Assembly (NCBI GenBank): GCA_032358165.1
Contig: JAALGY010000038.1
Coordinates: 1,798,001 to 1,862,000 of the forward strand
Length of the DNA: 64,000 nt
Direction of reading: 5' to 3'
Origin: Diplosphaera chodatii
Lineage: Eukaryota; Chlorophyta; Trebouxiophyceae; Prasiolales; Stichococcaceae
Position 1 is the stretch's first letter, and the number at the start of each line of letters is the position of its first letter. Both the position numbers and the translations under genes were made by a program. Shown here in pieces: positions 46,611 to 58,823 of this stretch. The notes under the pieces were generated by a model. It was not told where the DNA came from and ran no database searches. It saw only the letters and a list, made by a program, of their open reading frames with translations.

Positions 46611-47268
46611 GCCACAGGTTCCCAGATGTGTTCAGTAACAACTACCAGCAGCTGGCATGGAGACTGGTGTCACGGCACTGCTGCCAATTCTTTTGCGGTG
46701 CCTGCGAGATGGTGCCGTTGTTAAGTCAACCAGTTCTTGTTACTCGTCGGCACAGCAGATCTTGCAGCTTGCAGGTTGACTGCATTGGTGTACCATGTGC
46801 ATGCCTGCAACGTGAAGGTTCAGGTATAGGGGTTTTCGGACGGTATTCAGGTTTGCCCACTAGGCCACCGGGTGTCGAAGAGAGGGCAGTCGGCGTGGGG
46901 ATTCAGGAACCGCAGCAGTATATTCTTTTGGTGCATCGATTGGAGACTGCTGGTGAGAGTGGGTACACAGTCGTGCACTGGTATATAAGCTTTGTCAGGG
47001 TTGTTACAGTCAGCTTTCAATATGTGTCAGCAGTGCTTTGTGCGTGGATTGGCTTGCCGCAGCATTCCGGGCATGAAACCTGTGTACATTAGCATCGTAT
47101 GAAGCGTCCATGTAGCCCCTCCACGTTACACATGGTCATGCACCTCGGTGCGAGGCTGGGCATAATCTTGTGCCACTTAACGTTGAGGTGCAACTGTGAC
47201 AGAGGCTTCTACCGGCCACTACAGTCTATCACATCTGCACCTGATGCAACAGAGTCCAGCGCAACAAC
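46611..47268. other. Tail-to-tail spacer, SnRK1 / SR protein
   Basis: 658 bases between convergent stop codons, lower in GC than the flanking exons. 3' UTRs only; no gene seen. Confidence 0.4.
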
Positions 47269-50200
47269 TCACTTGGTCCGCTTGCTGCCCTTTCTGCTCT
47301 CGGACTTATCCTCCTTCTTGCTGCTGCTGGCATCGGCAGCCGCTTTGGTGCGCGGTGGTGAGCCGCTGGCTGAACGCGCACGCTTCTTGTCCGCCTTGCC
47401 TTTGCCGCCGTCCTTTTTGACGGCTTTGCTGCCGTCGCCCTTGCCCGCCTTTGCATCCTTCCGGCTGTCCTTCTTCGAGTCTTTCTTGGAGTCCTTCTTG
47501 GACTCCTTCTTCGACTCCTTTTTGCTGTCCGTTTTGGCCTCCTTCTTCTCGGCCTCCGGTTCCTCGCCGTTGCCTGCGAACAGCATGTCAGCCTGTCAGC
47601 CAAAGCAGCTGCAAGGGCCGCAAGCACAGCCACGCCACAACTGGTATAGCAAAAGGTGGCCACATGGAATGCACGAGTCAGTGTCTGGTCAGAAGCCAAG
47701 CGTTCAAGCTGAGCGTATTTTCATTGACGGGGCGCAGTTGCTTAGTGCGACACCCTCAAGTAAGGCATAGTCTCATCACCCCAGGACACTCGCATATCAG
47801 CACGATGTCACTGACAGCTACTACAGCAGCGGGAGTGCACAGCGCACCATTGGCCGGCGACTGCGCTGCAGCTTCCAAGGGTGCCGCTGCGACGTCCGCC
47901 TCTGCTGGCGGCGCCTCCTCAGGAGCATCGTCGCCTGCCTCAGCCTCGTCTGCCGCTATGCCATTTGCTCCACCAGCAGGCTCCTCACCTGCAGCATTGG
48001 CCTCACAGGCTCCAGCGCGTGTAGGTTGATCAAGAGTCATATACATGCAACCCCGACGACAGGGGCTCCTACGCCATTGCCGCAACAGCTGTGCTGTCAA
48101 CACCGGGGTGACAGCGTGCACCAGCATGGCACCTGCTTCCTCGGCATCCACTGCCTCCGCGGCGAGCAGCGTGCGCTCGTTCGCAGCAGCGGTCACGGCG
48201 GCGGCGCTGGTGGCGGTGGCCGCCTCCAGCGGCGCGGCCGCGGTGGCGGAGTCCCCCTGCACGGAGGGGGTGGCCCGCAGGGAGCGAATCCCCCGGAAGT
48301 TGGGCGGCAGCGAGGGGGAGGGCGCGCTGGACTTGACCAGCGACATGGAGCGCTCGGGCGGCGGCGACGCCGTGAGCTTCCGCGGCCGCGGCGACGGGCT
48401 GCCGCCCGGCTCCAGCACCACCACCTCCTCCGGCTGCGCCCCCTCCTCCGCGGCTTCCGATGCCGCCGCCGGCTCCGGCGACGCCTCGGCGTCCTCCGCA
48501 GCTGCGTCCGGGACCGCGTCTGCGGGCGCTGATACCGCCGCAGGCTCAGGCGAGCCGGCCTCGCCGCCGCCGCCGCCGCTCTTGCTGCCGCTGGGAGAGG
48601 CCGCCTGCGCCGGCGAGGCGCCGCCGCCCGAGGTCGCTGCGCCCGTGTCCTCGGGCGCCGCCGCCCCGTCGGGCGCTGCTGCCGGCGCGTCGGACGGGCT
48701 GGAGGCCGCGGACCTGTCCGAGGGGGCGGGGCCGGGCGCGGGGCTGGGCGAGCGCTTGCTGCTGCGCTTCTTCTCCTGCTTCCTGCTGCCTTCCCCCTTG
48801 TCCTTCGGGCTGCGGGCCGCCCTCGAGTCCTTCTTGGAGTCCTTCTTGGGCTCCCGCCGGGCGCTGCGGCTGCGGCTGCGCCTGCTGTCCTTCCCGCGCT
48901 CCCTGTCGCGCTCGATGCTGCGGCGGCTGCGGCGGTCGACCGGGCTGCGCCGCCGGCTGCGGCTGGCGCTGCGCCGGCGCTCGCGGCTGGGGCTGCGGCC
49001 GCCGCGGCGCTCGCGCTCGATGCTGCGGCGGCTGCGGCGGTCGACGGGGCTGCGGGAGCGCCGCCGGCTGCGGGACGCGCTGCGGGATCGCCGGCGGCGG
49101 GGCGGGGTGCTGCTGCGCCGGCGCCGGCGGGGCGGCGTGCTGCTCCGCCTCCTGCGCGACGAGAAAGACAAGGTGCGAACACAGTCCCACCCGCTAATGC
49201 TGCCCTGCTGACCAACTCCGTGCAGCGCAGCAGGTGCCCCAGCTACCGTACTTCTGCACTGTTCTGCAGGGTGCGCAAGGTGGAGTCGAGCTCTGTGTTG
49301 TGCATTGGTGGACTTCGGTGTCTGTGCGCTGGGCCCACCTGCGGCGGGGGGGCGAGGGGGAACGGCGGCGGCGGGGCGGGGAGGGGGACCGCCGCGAGCG
49401 CTTCTTGGGCGGGCTCAGCGACTCCTTGCGCGGCGACACGCGCTTCCGCGGCGGGCTGCCCCGCCGCCGGGGGGCCGGGCTGCGGCTGCGGCTCCTGCTC
49501 CCGCCCCTCGACCGCCTCAACGCACAACAACTTTGTCAACGAGAGCCACCACTCCTGAACTTGATCATCTGGAAAGGTGAGTTCTGCTGATGATCCCTCA
49601 GCCTGAGCTGAGTCTCCGTCCGCTGAGGCCGAGTGGGCGTTAAGGACCTGGATGCACCCCTGTGATGGGATGAACGAGCCCAGGCACTCGAGCCAGGTGC
49701 ACGGACACTCACCCCACAGATCGGCGGCGGCGCTCTGCAATGCGCCGCTCACGCCTCTCATCCTCCTCGCGCTCTCTTGACACACTTCGTTTCCTGCCAA
49801 TGCGCCTTGCAGGCTTTCAGACAGTGTGCCGATGCAGGCTAAGGTCATGCAGTTTAAGAGATAGGCATTCAGGGGGATGTTGGGGTTCAATGGCCAGCGG
49901 TGCGACAGTGCGCACTTGGCCGCCCTGTCGTCCTTCCTGGCAGAGCTGCCGCCCTTCTCCATCGGCTTTGTTGAGACGTCCTGCACTGCGTCCGACAGCA
50001 GGGCCGCAGCCGCCGCCAGCGCAGCGGTCTTGCTCACCTGAGGCAGGATGAATACCAAGCCCAGTCAGGACAACAACGAAGCACAAGCCTCGGAGGTCAA
50101 GACGGACATATAGCAGTATCTTCGGCCTGATGGCAGTGGCAGAACATTGGAGATAGCCTCAGCAACGAAGTGTGTCGTCTGCAGCGCTGCTCAGCAGCGC

Positions 50201-53200
50201 CTCTGAAGTTATAGTTTTGTTGGAGCATCCTCGGCCACCCTGCAGCTCCAAGGTCCATGGAACCAATTGCAGGATTCTCAACGCTGTCGCTCACCCCGGG
50301 GGCTGGCACTGGAGTCGACTTGGAGGCGTCCTCGCCACCAGCAGCCGCATCAGTGCCCTCCTTTTCTGCCTTTCCAGTGGCTGCCTTCTCAGGCTCAGCC
50401 TTGGCAGCGCTCACGGCAATCTTCGGCTTCACAGGGTACTTGTGGGGGATGCCAGCCTGCGCCAGGCCGTTTCGGCCATCAGAATGTTTGCTGGCACTGC
50501 TTTGACAATGTTCGCCGGCTTCCATAGGCAAAGCCAATTGCTAGCAGCCTGCGCACACTTGTGCCCCGGCCACATCAGCGGTCGACATCCATCCGAGCAG
50601 GCAGCACCTGCAGTTTGAAGGCCTTAGGGTCTGGCTTGGCCTTAGTGGCTGGCAACTCCTTTGCTGCCTTTGCTGCAGGGCTGGCGTCAACCTGCGTGCA
50701 TGCCTGAGCTTTCTTCAGTTGTTGCACAAAGGTCGCACTGAACCCCCCTTGACTGACCCCGTACACGCATGGGTGCACGGGGCATGCACATGGCGGGGCA
50801 CACGAGCAAGGATGGCCGGGCAGCAGCGAGGCGGCCGCTGACAGCACACCTGGCCGCCGGTGGCCGGGTCAGAGCTGGGAGTGGGCTCGGGGTCCAGCGG
50901 CACGACAGACACAGGCGCCTCCCCCGACGCCAGCGGCTGCAGCCGGCCGCCCTCCGTCTCGCGCACCACGTCAGCGCCCTCCAGCCTGATGCCATAGGAT
51001 GGAGGCTGCACCTGTGGGTGCGTAACGCTGCCGTTGAACGGCTGTTGTGGGCGGTGCAGCTCATCCCAGCACCATCAACAGTGCACATGCAGATACTCCA
51101 TGCAGCACAGTGGTGGGATGCCCCGACAAAGCCTTCCATATGTCCGACGGAAGCGCACCGAGGTATCCACAGCCTCGATGCGGCACTTGGTTCGCTCGCC
51201 ACTGGCGCTGACATACCAGGCACTGCAGCACGAGACATGTCTGCATTGATGCTCTGTGAGATGGGTCCTGCGCTATGTGGAGCATCTCAATCTTGCACGA
51301 CAGACTGGTCTATCAGGAGGGCAGTCAGACCTGTCGCCTTTAGCAAGGGCCACTGCCGGCTGCGCGTCAACTGCCACGCGGCCGCTGCCGGTGGTCGTCA
51401 GGCTAGTGGTGACAACTGGCTGGCGGTCAGCAGCCTGCTTCTGGGCGGCGGGGGCACCTTCCGCCCCCTGCGAGGCCTCCGCTGCTTCCAGCGCGGAGGC
51501 GGCGGCGGCGGAAGCCTCCCGCATCTCAGCATCGACAGCGTCCTCGTCAGCCCCCGAGGCGTAGCCCAGCCCCAGCGCATCAGCGCCCTCCCCATTGCCG
51601 GGCCCCTCACCGTCCGACTCGCTGCCTGCGCACCCAAGCTGACATGTGGGCCGGTGTGTTCACAACAAACAAGAGTCTCGCGTTCTCTACAGTTTGGATG
51701 TCGCAAGCCAGCAGGACGTGCTGACTGGACAGTGGCTTCCCTACACGCCTCTTGCCCACAGACACTTGGCATGAGGACCAGCAGACATCATGCTGTACCT
51801 GCGCCAGTGAGCAGGACAGCGCCATCCGTGACGACCTCGCCCTGGGTTGCGGTTGCAGCAGCGTCACCAGCCCTCGCACTGACCTCCGCAGCCACGTCAG
51901 CCGCAATCTCGTCTGCGGTCCAGAAGATGGCAAACGTCAGCAAAGTCGGGGTGCACAGAAGCGCGTGCAAGAGCCAGCCACAGCTTGACCTTGCCTGGCA
52001 TGCCCTCGCATAGACCTCAACCTCCTTTAGGTTACAACATCAGCAAACAAGTTGGCATGGCAGGGCGGTCATGGGCACAGCTGCCAGGCGGGTGCTCACC
52101 GAACAGCGAGTCGGTGACATCCAGCAGGATGCGAGTGACATTACCCTTGATCTCCGCATTGAGGCGCACCTCGCGCTCTGCCTCCAGCTCCTTGGGCTTC
52201 TTGCGCCGCTGCACGCAAGCACAGACAACGGTCGCTCAGCTTGCAGGCAGGTGTCATGTGCTACCATCATGTATGGTTTGCAGGCATCCCGAGGTCAACA
52301 TGGCTGTTTAATGAGTCTGCTGCATGCAACAAATTGCGACGTACAAGAGGGCATCAGCACTTCAGTCTGCCCGTGACACATTCTCCAAGCCAGCAAGCAC
52401 AGATGCTGCTGCTCCACCTGCATATGCTGCGACAGGCAGCAAACACACAAACAGCATCGCCAGACGCTGCCTGATGAGTTGTCGTCATCCACAGGCGTGG
52501 ACCAGGCAGCTGCGACCCACCTGCTGCAGCTGCTGCTCCTCGTCGTCGCTGCCGTCGCCGTCGACGCTGCCCCAGCGGGAGGTGCCGGCGCCGGCGCGCC
52601 CGCCCTGCTGGCCAAACGCCCCAGCCACCTCCGGTCGCGGGCTCGCCTTGGCTTGCGCCTCGGCTGTTTGCGCTGTTACACCATGAAGAGCATGCCCATC
52701 AGTACTGTAGCGCTGACGCCATGCAGCTGCTGGATGCTGCTACTGATTGTTGAGTGAGCAGCAACAGGAATGCCTCGTGGGCGTGGGGACATGTGCTCGG
52801 AATTTATGGCCAGCACAGGCTGGATGCTGCACCGCTGACCATCTTCATCTGGGCGATCAATGTACGCACTATGCGGCAATCGGGACCCACTGACAGGGGG
52901 AAGCGAATGCTTGACGAGAGTGCGTGGCGAGGGGCGATGTGGTGGTCGGCCATGCCAGGGCACCTGCAGCTTTGAGTTGGCGCTTCTCAATCTCGGCACG
53001 CAGCCAGTCCGGCAGGTTCTTCCGCTTGTTGGCTGCATCTGCGTCGCCGCCCGGCTGGAACTGAAAGGACAGCGGCCCAGCGGCCGGCTCATAGGCCCCG
53101 CCGCCCGCCTTGGGCCCCAGGATCGTGGGCTTCTGGTAATGGGCATCACCCTGCGTATATTGTCGCCATGAGATGTGATGAAGTGATGGTCGTGTTGTGC

Positions 53201-54578
53201 ATATGCGCAGTATCCTGACAGTGACCAGACGTGCAAGAAGTGGCTGTAAACATACCGCAGGCTCAAAAGGCGAATATGGCTGCTGCTGCGCCATTGCAGC
53301 AGAGGCTGCTGCAGGCTGCTGTGGCTGCTGGTACTGCTGGTACTGCGCAGCATACGCCTGGTACTGCTGCCAGTATGCCATCTGCTGGTCAGGCGTCAGC
53401 GCTGCATACTGCTCAGCCGTCATCTGCTGTGTCATGTCAAACTGCATCTGCGGCTGCTGTTGTGGCGGAGGCGCCTGCTGCTGCGGCTGCTGCCATTGCT
53501 GTGCGGGTGCGTACAGCGGCTGCTGCTGCACCGGCGGCGCGGCTTGCTGGTATGCCAGCTGCCGCTGGTCCGGTGGCGGCGGCGCCTGCAGCCAAGGTTG
53601 CTGCGCCTGCTGAGGCTGGCTCTGGAATGGCGGCTGCTGCTGAGGTGGCGGTGGCACCCCCTGGTAGGCCTGCTGTCACGGCACAAGCAACATATTGACG
53701 AGCCAACACATGTATGACGACGAGCGGCACAAACTGGAATGCACATAGTGTGTCCAGTGGAGGTACTGCAGCAGCACCTGCTGCTGGCCGAACTGCGGCT
53801 GCTGGTATGGCGGCGGCATCTGCTGCTGCTGGGGCGGTGGCCGCTGGTAGCCACCTGGTCCTAGCTGCGGCGGCGGAGCCAGCTGCGGCGGCGGCAACTG
53901 GCCGCCCATGCCCGACTGCTGGTAGCCTGGCTGGCCAGCTGCACCATATGCCTGCAGTGCAGACTTGCCATCCTCAGCCATGGCCGCGCGGGTGTCAGCA
54001 GCACGAGACAGGATATGCTGCAACCTGCTGCGGCTGAGCAGGTGGACAACAGCACTCACCATCTGAGGCGCAGCCTGCGGCGGGGGTGGACCACCAAAGC
54101 CGTCCGGCGTTTGTTGCGGCGGGTACCCTCCAGGAGCAGACGGCCTGGGCGGGTACCCACCCGGGTGCGGCCCCGGGGGCCCGCCAAACTGCTGCTGTGG
54201 CGGCGGTGGCCGGCGGGGCGGCGGGGGCCTCGCGCCTCCCATGGGACCACCAAACCCGCCGCTGGCTGGCGGCTGCCACTGGCTGCCTGGCGGTCCCCCT
54301 GCCGGCTGCCCCCCATGTGGCGGCCCGCCGAAGCCCGGCCGGGGTGGCGGCGTGTGGTGCATCGGCCCAGAGAAGCCGCCGGCCATCGAGCCACTGACGC
54401 CGGGCAGGCCACCAGGCGGCGGCCCGGGCATGCCGCCGCCGTGGTCACGCTGCCACGGCTGCTGCTGGGGGGGCCCGCCCGGGCCAGGAGGGCGCAGGCC
54501 CCCTGGCGGGGGTGGTGGCGGGGGCGCTCCTCCCTGCCCATGGGGCGGGCGCATGTGCTGCCCCACTGGACTGTACAT
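47269..54578 (-). CDS. Large Pro/Gln-rich and SR-rich nuclear protein, PNISR/SFRS18-like
   Basis: Probable splicing-associated protein. Minus-strand exons from the start: 54060-54578, 53778-54017, 53256-53672, 52964-53150, 52521-52663, 52100-52208, 51799-51912, 51331-51625, 50850-51011, 50608-50691, 50295-50456, 49916-50037, about 49708-49798, about 49344-49520, about 48100-49161, a short exon near 47810-48020, and 47269-47577. The N-terminal 450 residues are Pro/Gly/Gln low complexity. NLPDWLRAEIEKRQLKA and KGNVTRILLDVTDSLF match the conserved short blocks of PNISR (LPPWxREGLEKM; ILLEVTDEEI). The C-terminal half is a long Arg-Ser domain (RRRSSTPPRRRR, RSPVDRRSRRSIERE) ending in KKDSKKD/KKES repeats. 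One phase break remains between 51331 and 51011, so an exon is probably missing. Confidence 0.72.
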
Positions 54579-55595
54579 CCCGGAGACTAGCGGCTCATCG
54601 CCGCATTGACTTGTCCTGCATAGGTACGCGCAACACCTCAAGGGAGCACTGATGGTTGCGGTTCGGTGTGAAGTACGACGGCACGCTTTCTCGCCCGCAA
54701 CACTGCGTCAATACCGAGGATTGCTACGATGCATCACAGCTGCTGCAGCCCTGCAAGTGTGGGTCTTGAGTGGGACGGCATCTGCTGGCACGTCCCTGTT
54801 GGCAACTGCTGAGTGCAATGCCATGCAGGCTGACAGTGTGGACGAACGCCGTGAGCAAAGCATGTCTCAAGCTCGTGCAAGCATGCAGCGGGGTACGTGC
54901 CTGTTGCTAAGCGCAGGGTCAGATCGGGAGCGGGTCACCGATCAGGTTTGCTGTCGCCCAGCAGTGTCGGCGGTTGCACCCTCGCTCACAATACAGTGCT
55001 GCAAAGAATCGCCTGTGCAGTTTTCCGACGCTGCGTGATGCTGCAGGCGTGGGTGTGTTGCGGCGCCGGCGGCAGTGCCAACATGTCGAGTTGTGCATCG
55101 GCCATCGGCCCATCGGGAACCCTGGCGGAAGACGCTTTCGCGAGTCCCCTGCTGCACCCTGGTGCATTTGCCCGGTCACTCGACTCAACTCATTCTCTCA
55201 ATCCCCCTTGGAACGCGAATCCCCTGACGCACTGACTGCGTGAAACATTCAACATCAGATATATTCCGAAGCCACCCAAATTTGGTGTCACATCTCAGGC
55301 TGGACTGGTGCATGTCATAACAACTCCGCATGCGCATGTGCTCGACCGCTGTCGTTGCTGTAGTCACAGTGACCCTATCATTGGGATACTCCTTTGAAGC
55401 AGCGCTCGTGATAGATCTGCCGATGATGGATGCGCTGCACGATTGTGATGCACACAGCGCAACCCGTGTGCTGCCACAGCATCACGCGCAGCTTCAGCAG
55501 TACCTGCAGCACCAGCACCGCACTGGGTCGCCCTTGCTTGGTTAGAGCGGCCGCCGACTGGCGTGCGGCATTGATTGCACGGTGGCAACGTTGGA
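54579..55595. promoter_or_regulatory. Head-to-head region, SR protein / TFIIH p44
   Basis: About 1.0 kb between divergent start codons. Short frames on both strands show no similarity. Expected to hold both promoters and leaders. Confidence 0.4.
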
Positions 55596-58356
55596 ATGGC
55601 GCTGCCACCCCAAATGGAAGAGGAGGATGAGGACCTTGGCGAAGAGTGCGTCACCGCAATTCACCGTACAATAGTTGGCGAGAGGCCAAGATGCCTACGG
55701 TAATCTGATGCTGCTGCGGTTCACGTGCCCCCCGGCCACCTGTGCAGGCTGGGTGCGGAGACGACCGCCTTCGAGCGCGAGTATGTGGACGACCACAGCT
55801 GGGAGGACCTGCAGGAAGACGAGCAGGGCCACCTGCGTGCGCTGGTGTGTTTGCACAGCGCTCGATGGCACCGATATGATATCAGCGACGCTAGGCAGTC
55901 CTCGCAGCTTTCCTGGCGAGCAGAGGGCAGCAAACAGTGATCTTGCTGCCCTGCTGGCTGCGATCACGGGCACCGGGCGCCGATCTCAGCATGCTCACCA
56001 TGCGCACGCCGCCTGTGCCAGGACCCGCGGGCGGCGCAGCGTGCCAAGCGGCGGCGCCTGCTCACGCAGGCGCTCTCCGCCCGCATCCGCCGCGGCCTCA
56101 TCCGCTACCTGGAGGTGGTGGTGGACCTGTCGCGGGCGTCAGCCACCTCGGACTTCAGGCCGACCCGCTTTGCGGTGGTGCTTGGTGCGCTGACTGCTGA
56201 GCGCTGGTGCACATCAGCGGTGACCCCTTCTGGTTCGAGTATTTGCCCAGCACTGCCATCATACCCAGATGTGACCGCAGCCTCCCGTTCCATGCAGGGG
56301 TGTTGCAGCAGTTCATCCGAGAGTTCTTCGACCAGAACCCATTGAGCCATCTGGGCATACTGGTGCTGCGCAACGGTGTGGCAGAGCGTCTCACCGACTT
56401 GTCTGGCAGCCCAGTGCGTCTCTCCTGATATCCTTGTGCACCAGTTGAGTAGCGAGCTGCCAGGTGTTCAACCTTTGGAATGTGGTCTGTTATGCAGCAT
56501 GCGTGACCAAAATCTCAGACTGCTGCCACACGTCAGTAGTGTGTCAATCAAGCACGCAAGATGGACCAGGGGCATCTGCCTTGCTGCCTGCACATCTTCC
56601 TTCGTCACGCAGCTGCATGGTGCCCCTGCACACGCTGGTCCACACTCAATGGTGCCTACACTGGCATGTTCATGGCTCCGTGTCTTCCTGCAGGAAGCTC
56701 ACATTGCGCGGCTGAGGAACATGGATGCCTCTGGCGACGCCTCACTGCAAAATGGTCTGGATGCAGCCGTGGCGACGCTGAGGTCGATACCGCCTTATGG
56801 CCACAGAGAGGTGAGTGTCACATATATCAGGCGGCAAGCTGCAGGTAACCTGATGCTGTGTAATGCATGCACCGGGTGACCCTTTGGGAGACTGCAGTCA
56901 TGAAACGATTGGCACTCCACAGGTGCTCATCCTACTGTCAGCCCTCTCGACATGCGACCCGGGCAACATCCTGGACAGCCTCAAGTTGGCCAAACAGCAC
57001 CGTGTGCGTGTGTCAGTGGTGGGCCTTGCGGCCCAAGTGCACATCTGCGAAACGCTGACCGAGGTGAGGCATTGCAGGGGAGCCACAAAGCATATTGTCA
57101 TAGGCACTCTTGCATGGCACCGCGCATGCAGCTGCCCTACACACAGCCCACAATCTGCTTGGTGTTGACTTGAGCCATATCGTCGGCTCTGTCCTCTGAG
57201 CCATAGCAGGCTTGCTTGCTGTAAAGGACGGTGCATGACTGCAGGAGACGAATGGAACATATGGCGTCGCGCTTGATGAAAACCACCTGCAGGAACTTGT
57301 CATGTCACATGCGCCGCCGCCACCCACGCCGGCCTCTGCCACAGCGGCGTCCATGGTGTGTCATGCCAGCGTTGATGCACCCGTCACCAGCTGAGGTGCA
57401 GCGCCAGGCTTGTTGCTGACCTCGAGCGCACAAGCGTGTGCAGGTGCGCATGGGCTTTCCACAGCGCAACGCAGAAGGCGCCGCAGGGCAGGCGTTCGTG
57501 GGGCAGGACGCCAAGCTGCAGTCCGGCGGCTTCACCTGCCCTCGCTGCAAGTGCGTCATGCCCCTGGCGACTGTCCCATGCGTCAGTCATGGTGCAGACA
57601 TGAGTGCCGCCTGTGCAGCGGCTGGCCCTGGGGACAGAGGCATGGCGCTGACTAACACCGAAGCATCATTGCCGACCGATGCGCCTCGCTGCAGGAGCCG
57701 TGTGGCAGAACTACCAGGCGCGTGCCATGTGTGCGGGCTGACGCTGGTGTCGTCGCCGCACCTGGCGCGCTCGTACCACCACCTGTTCCCGGTGCGCGCC
57801 TTTGACGAGGTGCTGCCCGCCAACGTCGCTCGGCTTGCTCAGGTGGGGCATGACCGTCGATACTGCCAGTTTCCGTATGTATACGATGCCAAGCACAGCC
57901 AATTGTAGCAACTTGCCAGCTGGTGTCATCTGTTTCGTGGCATGCGAGCCACCCTGACACACACATCCTGAACAGCCTGCTGTGGTCGGATCAGGATGTC
58001 AGTGAGCAGGCAGAAGAGCGCGGCAGCAGTGGTGCAGCAGGCAGGGACGTATTCCTGTCTTGCCATGCCTGCTGCTGCCGGTTGGCAGGGCCAGGCTCCC
58101 CCAGCGGTGACGCAGGTGTCGTGCTCAGGTGAGAGCAGCCTGGCAGGTGTCGACATCAAGCTGCCTGAGCATGTGGTCTCGCGTTCGTCCAGATCGGTAG
58201 CTCCCATCATATGCTGCGTGCAGGTGTCCTGGATGTAAGCAGCTGTACTGTTTCGACTGCGACCTGTATATACATGAGGCATTGCACGTGTGCCCGGGCT
58301 GTGAAGTGTTGCCGCCTACGGATGGCAACGATGATGTCAGCCCCATGGAAGTATGA
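55596..58356 (+). CDS. GTF2H2: TFIIH core subunit p44 (SSL1/GTF2H2)
   Basis: Subunit of general transcription and nucleotide-excision-repair factor TFIIH that activates the XPD helicase. Eleven exons: 55596-55699, 55748-55844, 56022-56184, 56298-56413, 56694-56810, 56923-57063, 57245-57355, 57444-57550, 57695-57842, 58010-58128, 58224-58356; 451 residues in closed phase, a normal length. The von Willebrand-A-like domain is clear: [59 protein letters not shown] and [20 protein letters not shown]. The C4 zinc module follows: [34 protein letters not shown] and [20 protein letters not shown] ending with CPGCE. All expected zinc cysteine pairs are present. Confidence 0.95.
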
Positions 58357-58823
58357 CAAATAGTCCTCGGTATATCCTGGTTCAGAGCAGACAGCACTGC
58401 CGTGGTGTGGTTTGTGGCGCCAAACAAACCCTTCGCTTGACATGTGCGTATTTCGGAGCAGACATATATCTGCAAGCCTGCACAGGAAGCCACACAGAGC
58501 CCATTAGGAGGCATTATATTGCTGTTGACAGGTTTGTGTATATCCCGTGTCAACAAACGGGCGGTGAGGACCATGCCGCCGACCTGCCGCAGATGTTTGG
58601 TGACCTTTGTCTGCCACCGAAGAACCTGAAGCGTGCTTTGCTTCCTGCTGCCTGCATGGGTGCAGTGATCCGTCGCGCAGAAGCAACAATGTACTTGCTG
58701 CAACAAAAGGCCGGCGGACTGTTCGCTGGGTCAGTGCTGTTTGCTAGAATGTCCGTGATCACGTGTTTGGCTGTGAAGCGGTGAGGGTAGCTTGTGCCCA
58801 TCACGCTGATAGAGCTCCCAAGC
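58357..58823. promoter_or_regulatory. Spacer before starch synthase II
   Basis: 467 bases between the p44 stop and the starch synthase start on the same strand: p44 3' UTR and starch synthase promoter. No gene recognised. Confidence 0.4.

Noticed and set aside
48045..49211. 388-codon plus-strand open frame opposite the Arg-Ser exon
   Set aside because: It is the antisense of the SR repeat on the minus strand, which has clear Arg-Ser coding content and fits the spliced gene; repetitive GC-rich codons keep several frames open.
50575..50608. Stop codon ending the SR protein near 50575
   Set aside because: The stop lies just inside an intron; a GT donor at 50607 in matching phase leads to further coding exons.
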